Below, one piece after another: positions 17,603-25,378 of a stretch of DNA of 64,000 bases. This DNA comes from Hwanghaeella grinnelliae. GTDB taxonomy: Bacteria > Pseudomonadota > Alphaproteobacteria > UBA8366 > Aestuariispiraceae. Below the pieces are notes generated by a model. The model searched no databases and was not told where the DNA came from. It was given only the letters and a program-made list of their open reading frames with translations. Position 1 is the first letter of the stretch, and the number at the start of each line of letters is the position of its first letter. Location of the stretch: contig NZ_SADE01000002.1 in assembly GCF_004005845.1 (NCBI RefSeq), positions 1,178,421 through 1,242,420 of the forward strand. Direction: 5' to 3'. Both the position numbers and the translations under genes were made by a program.

Positions 17603-18460
17603 CTACCCCCGCGCCCGGATACGGCGTTCCAGAAGAGCGACCAGGCTGGACAGCGAAATCGTCATCACCAGATACATTCCGCCGACCACGAACCAGACCT
17701 CGAAACTCAGGAAAGTATCGGCGATCAGGTTCCTGGCTTCGGTCGTAAGCTCGAAGACGGCGACAAAACTGAGGATGGCGGAATGCTTGATCAGGTTGAC
17801 CAGAATACCGGTCAGGGGCGGCAACATCAGCGGCACGGCCTGCGGCAGGACGACATATCGGTAGGCCTGCAAGCGGTTCAGGCCGACGGTCGCGGATGCT
17901 TCCCACTGACCGCGGCTGACGGAATTGATGCCGGCGCGAATGATTTCCGACGCGAAGGACCCCTCGAAGAAGGCGAGGCACAGAATGCCGGTCCAAAGCG
18001 GATTGTTGATGCCCAGAATGGGCTGGAGCACGAAATAGAAGATCGAGACTTGAACCAGCAGCGGCGTGTTTCGGATCGTTTCCAGATACACTTTGGCGAG
18101 GATCCGCCCGGCGATGGAATCGGAAAGCCGCAATACCGCGGTGACCAGCCCGATGACCAGTGTCAGGACCATGCCCCATGCCGCGATCTCAAGGGTCACC
18201 AGCAACCCGTCGATCAACGGGCCCCATATCAGTTCGCCATCGATGACCCGGTAGAAGGCGCGCGGAAGCCGGTACCACTGCCAGCGGTAATCCATCGCGG
18301 CCATGCCCCGTCCGGTCAGCCAAACGAGCAGACCACCCAAGGCAACGAACTGGACGATGTCGAACCAGGTCGACTTCCACCATAGCTGCGCCGGTTTAGT
18401 GGTTGGCGGTGCTGTTGCGCCGGGCCCGGGATGGCCGGAATTGGTCGCGGAATCGCTCAC
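17603..18460 (-). CDS. Amino-acid ABC transporter permease (AapQ-like)
   Basis: 285 residues. The N-terminal hydrophobic helix IVQFVALGGLLVWLTG is followed by a periplasmic region and the PAAT permease core. The ATPase-docking loop reads EASATVGLNRLQAYRYVVLPQAVP. It pairs with the downstream permease as a heterodimer. The first 30 residues are proline- and threonine-rich and likely cytoplasmic. It lies 88 bp downstream of the binding-protein gene. Confidence 0.9.
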   Translation of the reverse strand: MSDSATNSGHPGPGATAPPTTKPAQLWWKSTWFDIVQFVALGGLLVWLTGRGMAAMDYRWQWYRLPRAFYRVIDGELIWGPLIDGLLVTLEIAAWGMVLTLVIGLVTAVLRLSDSIAGRILAKVYLETIRNTPLLVQVSIFYFVLQPILGINNPLWTGILCLAFFEGSFASEIIRAGINSVSRGQWEASATVGLNRLQAYRYVVLPQAVPLMLPPLTGILVNLIKHSAILSFVAVFELTTEARNLIADTFLSFEVWFVVGGMYLVMTISLSSLVALLERRIRARG

Positions 18461-18548
18461 GCTTCGCTCTCATGCAGGACAGAGGTCGTTCGATATCGCA
18501 CGGAAAGAACCGGCGCGGCGGCGAATGGCGGCCGCGCCGGAAACAGGC

Positions 18549-19364
18549 CTACTCGACCTGATCCTTCCAGTCCCGGTTCTGGAACCATTTCGCGTGGGCC
18601 GACTTCAGCCAGCCGTCGAGGTTCCGGTACTGGATCCAATTGTTGAAGAAGTTCAGCGCATCCGGGTCGCCCTTGCGGACGGCGAAGGCGGACGCTGACG
18701 GATCGAAGGGCCCGACGCCGAACGGATGGTAGAGCACGTCCGGATTGTCGATGACATAATAGGCCGGCTTCGGTTCCGACGTCAGGAAGGCGTGGGCGTT
18801 GCCGTTCAGAACGTCTTGCAGCGCCTGGGCATCGTCGTCGAACTGCCGGACCTTGGCCTTCGGGAAAAGCCGCGCCGCCGTTTCACCCGGCGCGGTGCCG
18901 CGCTTGATGGTCAGCGTGACATCGCTGCTGTTCCAGTCTTCCATGGTCTCCAGACCGTCTTTCTCAGCCAGCGCCTTGTTCGCGGCCATTCCGACCGTGA
19001 GATAGGCATAGGGGTGGGAGAAATTGACCGTCAGGTTACGTTGCGGCTTTTGGACCATCCCGGTGATGATCACGTCGAACTTCTTGGCCAACAGGGCCGG
19101 GATAATGCCGTCGAAGGCGGTCGGCACGAATTCCACATCCACGCCCATATCCTCGGCAAGCTGCCGGGCGACGTCGACTTCGAACCCGATCAAATCGCCC
19201 TTCTTGTCCCGCATGGCCCAGGGAACGAAGGTCGAAAGACCGACGACCAGTTTGCCGCGCGCTTGAATATCCTCAATGACACTTTGTGCCGAGGCCTGGG
19301 CACTGACGCCGATAGCGAGTGCACCCGCCAGCGCAACGCCGATAAGTTTCCGAAAAAGTTTCAT
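18549..19364 (-). CDS. Amino-acid ABC transporter periplasmic binding protein (family 3)
   Basis: 271 residues from the ATG at 19364. The signal peptide is MKLFRKLIG plus a hydrophobic core ending SAQASA at residue 26. The mature part has the family-3 signature GFEVDVARQLAEDMGVDVEFV and the domain FDVIITGMVQKPQRN. It captures a polar amino-acid-like solute for the two permeases. Longer in-frame starts would place the signal peptide internally and are rejected. GGGGAG lies upstream at a longish 11-base spacing. The first gene of an eight-gene leftward operon. Confidence 0.92.
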   Translation of the reverse strand: MKLFRKLIGVALAGALAIGVSAQASAQSVIEDIQARGKLVVGLSTFVPWAMRDKKGDLIGFEVDVARQLAEDMGVDVEFVPTAFDGIIPALLAKKFDVIITGMVQKPQRNLTVNFSHPYAYLTVGMAANKALAEKDGLETMEDWNSSDVTLTIKRGTAPGETAARLFPKAKVRQFDDDAQALQDVLNGNAHAFLTSEPKPAYYVIDNPDVLYHPFGVGPFDPSASAFAVRKGDPDALNFFNNWIQYRNLDGWLKSAHAKWFQNRDWKDQVE

Positions 19365-19661
19365 AATGCTTAGATCTCCCCTGTTCAGCGACTCCGGTAC
19401 TACGAAAACCCGCTTCCTCCGGCACCTGGGGAACGGTCGGACTATACGGTCCGAACCGTTTGAATCTCGCCTCCTGGTGCGCCGCGCCGTCATCTCATGG
19501 ATGCAGCGTCGTTCTTATGCGTGGAATGCTACGGGCAAACTTGCATCTCATGCAATAACTTTATCATGGATAAACATCCAGCCGTTCGGTAGGCTTCGCG
19601 CTGTCGGTCGGTCTTCCGGGCGACTATGTGTTTTGTTTGGATAGATGATGGGGGCAGACAG
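19365..19661. promoter_or_regulatory. Divergent control region between ABC operon and RidA gene
   Basis: About 300 bases without a gene, holding two inverted repeats. CGGAC (19438-19442) and GTCCG (19449-19453) are separated by TATACG. TTGCAT (19541-19546) and ATGCAA (19550-19555) are separated by CTC. The second is a perfect 6+6 repeat with a 3-base spacer, typical of an operator for a dimeric regulator; the XRE-cupin protein encoded in the operon is the likely binder. No convincing promoter hexamers were identified. Confidence 0.45.
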
Positions 19662-20057
19662 ATGGCGCGTCAGAATATTTCAAGCGGCCGTCCTTGGGAG
19701 GACAAGGCCGGATATTCCCGGGCGGTCCGGATTGGGCCGATAGTGGAAATTGGCCTCACGTCGCCCAGCGCGCCGGATGGATCAATCCTGCATTCTGGGG
19801 ATGTCTACAAGCAAACGCGCGAATGTCTGCTGATCATTGAAGACGCGCTGGCGGCGGTCGGCGCCAGCTTCAAGGATGTTATCAAGACGAACATCATGAT
19901 GTTGGATACGCGGAAATGGGCGGATGCCGGCCGCGCCCATTCGGAGTTCCTGGGGGCGACGCGCCCGGGGCTTTCCTTTGTCGGCGTTAGCGGTTTCTTC
20001 GACCCGTTGATCGAAGTCGAGGTCGAGGTCACCGCCTATATCGAGGATGACGCATAG
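19662..20057 (+). CDS. RidA/YjgF-family protein
   Basis: 131 residues, ATG preceded by GGGGGC. It shows the RidA fold sequence (VEIGLTSPSAP, then LLIIEDALAAVGASFKDVIKTNIMM, then EVEVEVTAY). The arginine that binds the carboxylate of imines in true RidA deaminases is not evident; the equivalent strand is GFFDPLIEVEVEV. It therefore belongs to one of the Rid subgroups found in catabolic operons and may act on a different carbonyl or imine. It is divergent from the amino-acid importer operon and probably shares its control region. Confidence 0.82.
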   Translation: MARQNISSGRPWEDKAGYSRAVRIGPIVEIGLTSPSAPDGSILHSGDVYKQTRECLLIIEDALAAVGASFKDVIKTNIMMLDTRKWADAGRAHSEFLGATRPGLSFVGVSGFFDPLIEVEVEVTAYIEDDA

Positions 20058-20090
20058 TTTTCCCGATCGGCGGAAGACAGCGCCCCTGAC

Positions 20091-20747
20091 CTAAAGGGTA
20101 GCCAACGCGCTGAGCCCGTCCCGGTCGGTGATCGAAATCGACCCGCGGGCCAGGGATACGAAGCCGCGCCGGTGCAGTTCCTTCAACTGACGGCCGACAA
20201 CCTCACGTGCCGTGCCCAATTCGGTGGCGAGGTCTTGATGCGTCACTGTGAGCGTGCCGTCGGGCGAGGCCAGGGCGAGGAGACGTTGCGCCAACCGCTT
20301 GTCCAGGCGTTCGAAGGCCACTTCCTCCACCACATGCATGACATCGGAAATCCGGTGGGAATATTCCCCGAAAACCATACGCCGGAATCCTGCCGACCGG
20401 GCGAGGGCATCCTCGAACGCGCCTTTCGGTATGGCGATCGCGTGAACTTCCGACTCGGTCACCCCCTCGGCGCTATACATTTCGTCGGAAAGCAGACAGG
20501 CGGTTGTCATGATGCAGCTTTCGCCGCCGGAGACGCGGTAAAGAACGATTTCTCGGCCCGATGCAGAGGTTTGCTGCACACGGACGGTTCCGTCCAAGAC
20601 CAATAGGAAACTTTCGGCGGCAAAGCCGGGTGCGAAGACAGTCGTTCCAGGGGGCAACGTCACGCGCTGGGCGTTGTCGGTCAGGATGGTCCGGTCGGGT
20701 ACCGGCAGCGCCGCCAGATCCGGAAACTGGTCGATCCATTCCGTCAT
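20091..20747 (-). CDS. Crp/Fnr-family transcriptional regulator
   Basis: 218 residues. An N-terminal cyclic-nucleotide-binding-type barrel spans about 15-120 (LPPGTTVFAPG, LLVLDGTVRVQQ, GESCIM). A C-terminal winged helix has recognition part ELGTAREVVGRQLKELHRRG. There is no N-terminal Fe-S cysteine set as in FNR. It is divergent from the sulfide-oxidation genes and a GTGACTAAGTCAC palindrome lies between, so it probably senses sulfide, redox state or oxygen status and controls them (inference). C49-type single cysteines are absent from the barrel apart from those in GESCIMTTACLL, which could be redox sensors. Confidence 0.85.
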   Translation of the reverse strand: MTEWIDQFPDLAALPVPDRTILTDNAQRVTLPPGTTVFAPGFAAESFLLVLDGTVRVQQTSASGREIVLYRVSGGESCIMTTACLLSDEMYSAEGVTESEVHAIAIPKGAFEDALARSAGFRRMVFGEYSHRISDVMHVVEEVAFERLDKRLAQRLLALASPDGTLTVTHQDLATELGTAREVVGRQLKELHRRGFVSLARGSISITDRDGLSALATL

Positions 20748-20795
20748 AAATCACCCCTCCAAAGGCGCAGCCAAACCGGGAAACCTCACGGCCGC

Positions 20796-20808
20796 GTGAC
20801 TAAGTCAC
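20796..20808. promoter_or_regulatory. Palindrome GTGACTAAGTCAC, candidate Crp/Fnr operator
   Basis: GTGAC and GTCAC are perfect inverted 5-bp arms around TAA. TGTGA/TCACA-like arms are recognised by Crp/Fnr proteins, although the spacing here is shorter than the usual 6 bases. It lies 49 bp from the regulator start and 183 bp from the metallo-beta-lactamase start, in the 243-bp divergent gap, whose remainder shows nothing else I can name. Confidence 0.45.
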
Positions 20809-20990
20809 ATACATACCGGGGCCGCAAGCGCATGGTGGCTGTTGTGAGTATCCGCGCCGGGTCACCGGTAAGCGGGTCAAGGATTACCCCCTCGTTCGGC
20901 TGCAATCAATCGGACGGTTGGGCGTATTCGGCGTATCGACCGCCAGTGCCAGGCGGGGACCGGCATCAAGAAAGCCGATGGAGGAAAGCA

Positions 20991-21851
20991 ATGAAACCGA
21001 GTGTGAAGACCTTTTTCGACGAAGCGACCTTTACCGCGTCGCATGTGGTGTGGGACCCGACGACAAAGCATGCCGCGATTATCGATTCCGTTAAGGATTA
21101 CGATCCGAAATCGGGCCGAACCTCGACGACATCAGCCGATGCGTTGATCGCTTTTGTGAAAGCGGAAGGGTTGAACATCGAATGGATCCTGGAAACCCAT
21201 GTCCATGCCGATCATCTGACCGCCGCCCCTTATCTGAAGGCTGCCTTGGGTGGGAAAACCGGTATCGGTGCGCGCATCGACGTGGTCCAAGGGGTCTTCA
21301 AGACGGTCTTCAACGTGGAAGACTCCTTCGCGACGGATGGGCGGCAGTTCGATCATCTCTTCCAAGACGGCGAGGTCTTCCACATCGGTGAGATGGAGGC
21401 GACCGTGATCCACACGCCGGGCCATACGCCGGCCTGTGCGACCTACGTTATCGGCGATGCCGCCTTTGTCGGGGATACGCTGTTCATGCCGGACTTCGGC
21501 ACCGCCCGCTGCGACTTTCCCGGCGGCGACGCGCGTCAGCTTTATCAATCGATCAAGAAGATCCTGTCCCTGCCGACCGAAACCCGCCTTTTCATGTGTC
21601 ACGATTATGCACCGGGCGGGCGTGATTATGTGTGGGAAACCACCGTCGGTGCTCAGCGCGAAAGCAACATCCACGTCAATGACAGCGTCGATGAGGATGC
21701 CTTCGTCAAGATGCGGACGGAACGCGACGCGAAATTGGATATGCCGGTCCTGATCCTGCCATCGGTGCAGGTCAATATGCGTGCGGGCGATTTGCCGCCG
21801 CCGGAGGACAACGGCACGCGCTATCTGAAAATTCCGCTCGACGCTCTTTGA
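20991..21851 (+). CDS. Persulfide dioxygenase-like metallo-beta-lactamase-fold protein
   Basis: 286 residues, ATG with GGAGG at 20980-20984. The metal motif is H70-x-H72-x-D74-H75 (ETHVHADH), followed by HTPGHTPACATYV and the family-specific GTARCDFPGGDA. This last segment is typical of ETHE1/Blh-type enzymes that oxidise glutathione persulfide to sulfite. The downstream gene is a sulfide:quinone oxidoreductase that would make persulfide, so the two form a sulfide-to-sulfite route in the cytoplasm. Members of this branch are also called beta-lactamase hydrolase-like proteins (Blh) when fused to a DUF442 domain; here that domain is on the next protein. Confidence 0.88.
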   Translation: MKPSVKTFFDEATFTASHVVWDPTTKHAAIIDSVKDYDPKSGRTSTTSADALIAFVKAEGLNIEWILETHVHADHLTAAPYLKAALGGKTGIGARIDVVQGVFKTVFNVEDSFATDGRQFDHLFQDGEVFHIGEMEATVIHTPGHTPACATYVIGDAAFVGDTLFMPDFGTARCDFPGGDARQLYQSIKKILSLPTETRLFMCHDYAPGGRDYVWETTVGAQRESNIHVNDSVDEDAFVKMRTERDAKLDMPVLILPSVQVNMRAGDLPPPEDNGTRYLKIPLDAL

Positions 21852-21896
21852 TCGACACCCATTGAGCAGACCAGACGGAATCGGAGGAAACGAGTC

Positions 21897-23579
21897 ATGA
21901 AAATCAATACTGTTGATACGGAACTCAGTGTCTCGCCGCAAATCGCGGCGACGGATATCGCGCAAATCGCGCGGGCGGGGTTCAAGACGATTGTCTGCAA
22001 CCGCCCAGACGGCGAAGGCAACGATCAGCCGCTGTTCCATGAAATCGAGGAAACCGCGAAGAAGGCGGGGCTTGAATGCCATTACCTGCCGGTCGAAAGC
22101 GGCAAGGTACTGGACGAAGACGCCGAAGCCTTCGGCAAATTGCTCGATAGCGCACCCAAGCCGGTTTTCGCTTATTGCCGGACAGGCACGCGGTCGATCA
22201 CGCTTTGGTCGCTCAGCCGGGCTGGAAAGGTCGAGTTGCCGGAAATTCTGACGAAGGCCAAAAAGGCCGGATACGACATGTCCGGCGTGGTGCGGCGCGT
22301 TGCGAATAAGGGCAAGACGCCAAGCAATGCGGTCGACGGTAAATTCGACGTCGTCATCGTCGGGGCCGGCGCGGCGGGTGTCTCCGTTGCCTCCTCAATC
22401 CTGTCGCGGGCGCCGGATATCGACGTCGCAATCGTCGACCCGGCCGATATCCACTACTATCAGCCGGGCTGGACCTTGGTCGGCGGCGGCGTTTTCCAGG
22501 CGGATGAAACGGTCCGGACTCTGTCCTCGGTTCTTCCCAGCAACGTCCATTGGATCAAATCCGCGGTTGCCGCCTTCGAACCGGAAAAGAACACGGTTCT
22601 GCTCGAAGGGTGCCGGGTGATCGAATATGGCCGGTTGGTCGTTTGTCCGGGCCTGAAGCTGGACTGGCACAAAATCGACGGGCTCGACGATACGCTCGGG
22701 AAGAATGGTGTCACGTCGAACTACCGTTTCGACTTGGCCCCCTATACCTGGAAACTGGTCAGCGGCATGCGCGAAGGGACGGCACTGTTCACACAGCCGC
22801 CGATGCCGATCAAATGCGCCGGGGCGCCGCAGAAGGCGATGTATCTGTCGGCCGACCATTGGCACCGCCAGGGCGTGCTGAAGAATATTGATATCGGCTT
22901 CTATAACGCCGGCGGTGCGCTCTTCGGTGTGAAGGAATACGTTCCGGCCTTGATGGAGTATGTCGAGAAGTACAACGCCAACCTGATGTTCAGCCATAAC
23001 CTGACCGCCATCGACGGACCGGCCAAGAAAGCCTGGTTCACGAAGACGGACGGTGACGGTAATACGGAAACGATCGAAAAGTCCTTCGACATGATTCATG
23101 TCTGTCCGCCGCAATGCGCGCCGGACTTCATCCGGGTCAGCCCCTTGGCAGACCAAGCTGGTTGGGTGGATGTCGATCAGAATACGCTGCGGCACAAGAC
23201 GTATGAAAACATCTGGAGCTTGGGCGATGTGATGAACGCGCCCAATGCGAAGACAGCGGCCGCGGCGCGGATGCAGGCGCCGATCGTTGCCCAGAACATC
23301 CTGACCGATATGGGGCGCGGGCCGGGCGTCGCCCATTACGACGGCTATGGGTCCTGCCCTCTGACGGTGGAACGCGGCAAGATCGTCCTCGCGGAATTCG
23401 GTTATGGCGGCAAGTTGCTGCCAAGCTTTCCGACATGGCTGATCAACGGCAAACGGCCGAGCCGCCTTGCTTGGTTGCTGAAGGAAAAGATTCTGCCGCC
23501 GGTCTATTGGGAAGGCATGTTGCGCGGCCGCGAATGGTTGGTGAAGCCGAAGGTCGCGAAACCGGAAATCGTCAACTAA
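21897..23579 (+). CDS. DUF442 phosphatase/rhodanese-like domain fused to sulfide:quinone oxidoreductase
   Basis: 560 residues, GGAGG before the ATG. Residues 1-110 are a DUF442 (TIGR01244) domain with active loop AYCRTGTRS, C94 to R99. From about 150 there is a flavoprotein: FAD motif VGAGAAG at 155-161, then YYQPGWTLVGGG as in type II SQRs, and cysteines in IKCAGAPQK and CPPQCAP that could carry the polysulfide. The C-terminus is amphipathic and positively charged, as in membrane-associated SQRs. Predicted role: oxidise sulfide at the inner membrane, reduce quinone and hand the sulfane sulfur to an acceptor. The fused domain may take part in that transfer (inference). Confidence 0.88.
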   Translation: MKINTVDTELSVSPQIAATDIAQIARAGFKTIVCNRPDGEGNDQPLFHEIEETAKKAGLECHYLPVESGKVLDEDAEAFGKLLDSAPKPVFAYCRTGTRSITLWSLSRAGKVELPEILTKAKKAGYDMSGVVRRVANKGKTPSNAVDGKFDVVIVGAGAAGVSVASSILSRAPDIDVAIVDPADIHYYQPGWTLVGGGVFQADETVRTLSSVLPSNVHWIKSAVAAFEPEKNTVLLEGCRVIEYGRLVVCPGLKLDWHKIDGLDDTLGKNGVTSNYRFDLAPYTWKLVSGMREGTALFTQPPMPIKCAGAPQKAMYLSADHWHRQGVLKNIDIGFYNAGGALFGVKEYVPALMEYVEKYNANLMFSHNLTAIDGPAKKAWFTKTDGDGNTETIEKSFDMIHVCPPQCAPDFIRVSPLADQAGWVDVDQNTLRHKTYENIWSLGDVMNAPNAKTAAAARMQAPIVAQNILTDMGRGPGVAHYDGYGSCPLTVERGKIVLAEFGYGGKLLPSFPTWLINGKRPSRLAWLLKEKILPPVYWEGMLRGREWLVKPKVAKPEIVN

Positions 23580-23589
23580 CCCTTACGCG

Positions 23590-25371
23590 TTGGATATATT
23601 CGGAATGATTGAGCGGGTCCTGCCCTGCATCGGCTGGCTGCGCCGTTACGATGCGGAAGCTTTCCACGGCGACGCCTTGGCGGCGGTTATCGTCACCATC
23701 ATGTTGATCCCGCAAAGCTTGGCCTATGCCTTGCTTGCCGGGTTGCCGCCGGAAGTCGGCCTGTACGCCAGCATGTTGCCTTTGGCGGGCTATGCGCTGT
23801 TCGGGTCGTCGAACGCGCTGGCCGTGGGGCCGGTCGCGGTGGTGTCCCTGATGACCGCGGCGGCGATCGGGAATGTCGCGGCGAACGGCAATGTGGACTA
23901 TGCCTCGGCGGCGCTGGCGCTGGCCTTGATGTCGGGTGTGTTCTTGTTGGCGATGGGGCTTTTGCGGCTCGGCTTCCTGGCCAGCCTGCTCAGCCATTCC
24001 GTGATTTCGGGTTTCATCACCGCGTCGGGGCTGCTGATCGCCACCAGTCAGCTCAAGCATATTCTGGGGGTCAGCGCATCCGGGCATAACATGCTGGAAC
24101 TTGTGCAATCGCTGATCGCCCATGCGGGGGAGGCGAACGTTCCGACCTTGGTGATCGGCGTCTTGGCGACGGCCTTTCTGTTCTGGGTTCGCGCGAAACT
24201 CAAACCGATGCTCAAGTCCTTGGGCTTTGGCCCGGTCATGGCGGATGCCCTGGCCAAAGCAGGCCCGGTCGCGGCGGTAATCGTCACGATCCTGGCGGTC
24301 GAATTTCTGGGACTGGATGGGGATGGGGTGAAGGTGGTCGGGGCGATCCCGCAAGGACTGCCGCCATTCTCGGTCCCCCCGGTCGATATCGACCTATGGC
24401 GGGAATTGATGCCGTCGGCGATCCTGATCTCGATCATCGGATTCGTGGAATCCGTTTCCGTCGCCCAGACATTGGCCGCCAAACGGCGGGAGAGGATCTA
24501 TCCGAACCGCGAATTGCTCGGGCTCGGCGCCGCGAATGTGGCGGCGGCTGTCAGCGGCGGCTATCCGGTGACGGGCGGGTTCGCGCGGTCGGTCGTTAAT
24601 TTCGACGCCGGCGCGCGCACGCCGCTGGCGGGTGTGATGACGGCGGTGGGGATTGGATTGACGGCGATGTTCCTGACGCCGCTGTTCCATCAACTGCCGA
24701 AGGCGACCTTAGCGGCGACCATCGTCGTGGCGGTCTTGTCGCTGGTCGACCTGGGGGCGCTACGCCGCACGTGGAACTACTCGAAGATGGACTTCGCCGC
24801 CATGGCCGCGACCATCGTGATGGTTCTCGGCATGGGGGTGGAAATCGGGATCATCACCGGTGTCGGCCTGTCGTTGGTTCTATTCCTGGGCCGTACCGCC
24901 CGCCCGCATTTTGCCGTGGTGGGGCAGGTGCCGGGCACGCATCACTTCCGAAACGTGAAACGGCATGAAGTGATCACCAGCGGGAAAGTCTTGAGTGTGC
25001 GGGTCGATGAAAGTCTGTACTTCGCCAATTCGCGCTGGTTGGAAGACATGCTGTACGACATGGCGATCTCTAGCCCGACGGTAAAGCATGTGGTGTTGAT
25101 CTGTTCGGCCGTGAACGCGATCGATTCCAGCGCGCTTGAAGGGTTGGAAGGGTTGAGCGATCGGCTCGATGCCGCCGGTGTGACCTTCCACCTGTCGGAA
25201 GTCAAAGGCCCGGTCATGGATAAGTTGAAGAAGACGGAATTCCTCGCCCATTTGACCGGCGCCATTTTCCTCAGCCAGCATGACGCGATGGCGGCCTTGG
25301 ATCCCGAAGCGACGGCGGCGGCGGAAAAAGGCGAACGATTACCCGGCTCGCGCAGCCGACATACTGCCTGA
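23590..25371 (+). CDS. SulP-family anion permease with STAS domain
   Basis: 593 residues. About a dozen hydrophobic segments include the SulP signature IPQSLAYALLAGLPPEVGLYAS near the N-terminus and SGGYPVTGGFARSVVNFDAGARTPLAG in the middle. A C-terminal STAS domain spans about 470-590 (ICSAVNAIDSSALEGL). It is an inner-membrane transporter of sulfate, sulfite, bicarbonate or similar anions. Ten bases after the SQR stop, it probably exports or balances sulfite/sulfate made by sulfide oxidation (inference). Start TTG 23590 or ATG 23605; neither has a strong ribosome-binding site. Confidence 0.88.
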   Translation: MDIFGMIERVLPCIGWLRRYDAEAFHGDALAAVIVTIMLIPQSLAYALLAGLPPEVGLYASMLPLAGYALFGSSNALAVGPVAVVSLMTAAAIGNVAANGNVDYASAALALALMSGVFLLAMGLLRLGFLASLLSHSVISGFITASGLLIATSQLKHILGVSASGHNMLELVQSLIAHAGEANVPTLVIGVLATAFLFWVRAKLKPMLKSLGFGPVMADALAKAGPVAAVIVTILAVEFLGLDGDGVKVVGAIPQGLPPFSVPPVDIDLWRELMPSAILISIIGFVESVSVAQTLAAKRRERIYPNRELLGLGAANVAAAVSGGYPVTGGFARSVVNFDAGARTPLAGVMTAVGIGLTAMFLTPLFHQLPKATLAATIVVAVLSLVDLGALRRTWNYSKMDFAAMAATIVMVLGMGVEIGIITGVGLSLVLFLGRTARPHFAVVGQVPGTHHFRNVKRHEVITSGKVLSVRVDESLYFANSRWLEDMLYDMAISSPTVKHVVLICSAVNAIDSSALEGLEGLSDRLDAAGVTFHLSEVKGPVMDKLKKTEFLAHLTGAIFLSQHDAMAALDPEATAAAEKGERLPGSRSRHTA

Positions 25372-25378
25372 ACCCGGG

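Noticed and set aside
19363-19372. TTAGATCT near the ABC binding-protein start as a further MarR operator
   Set aside because: Only half of the palindrome is present and the right half diverges; the match is likely chance.
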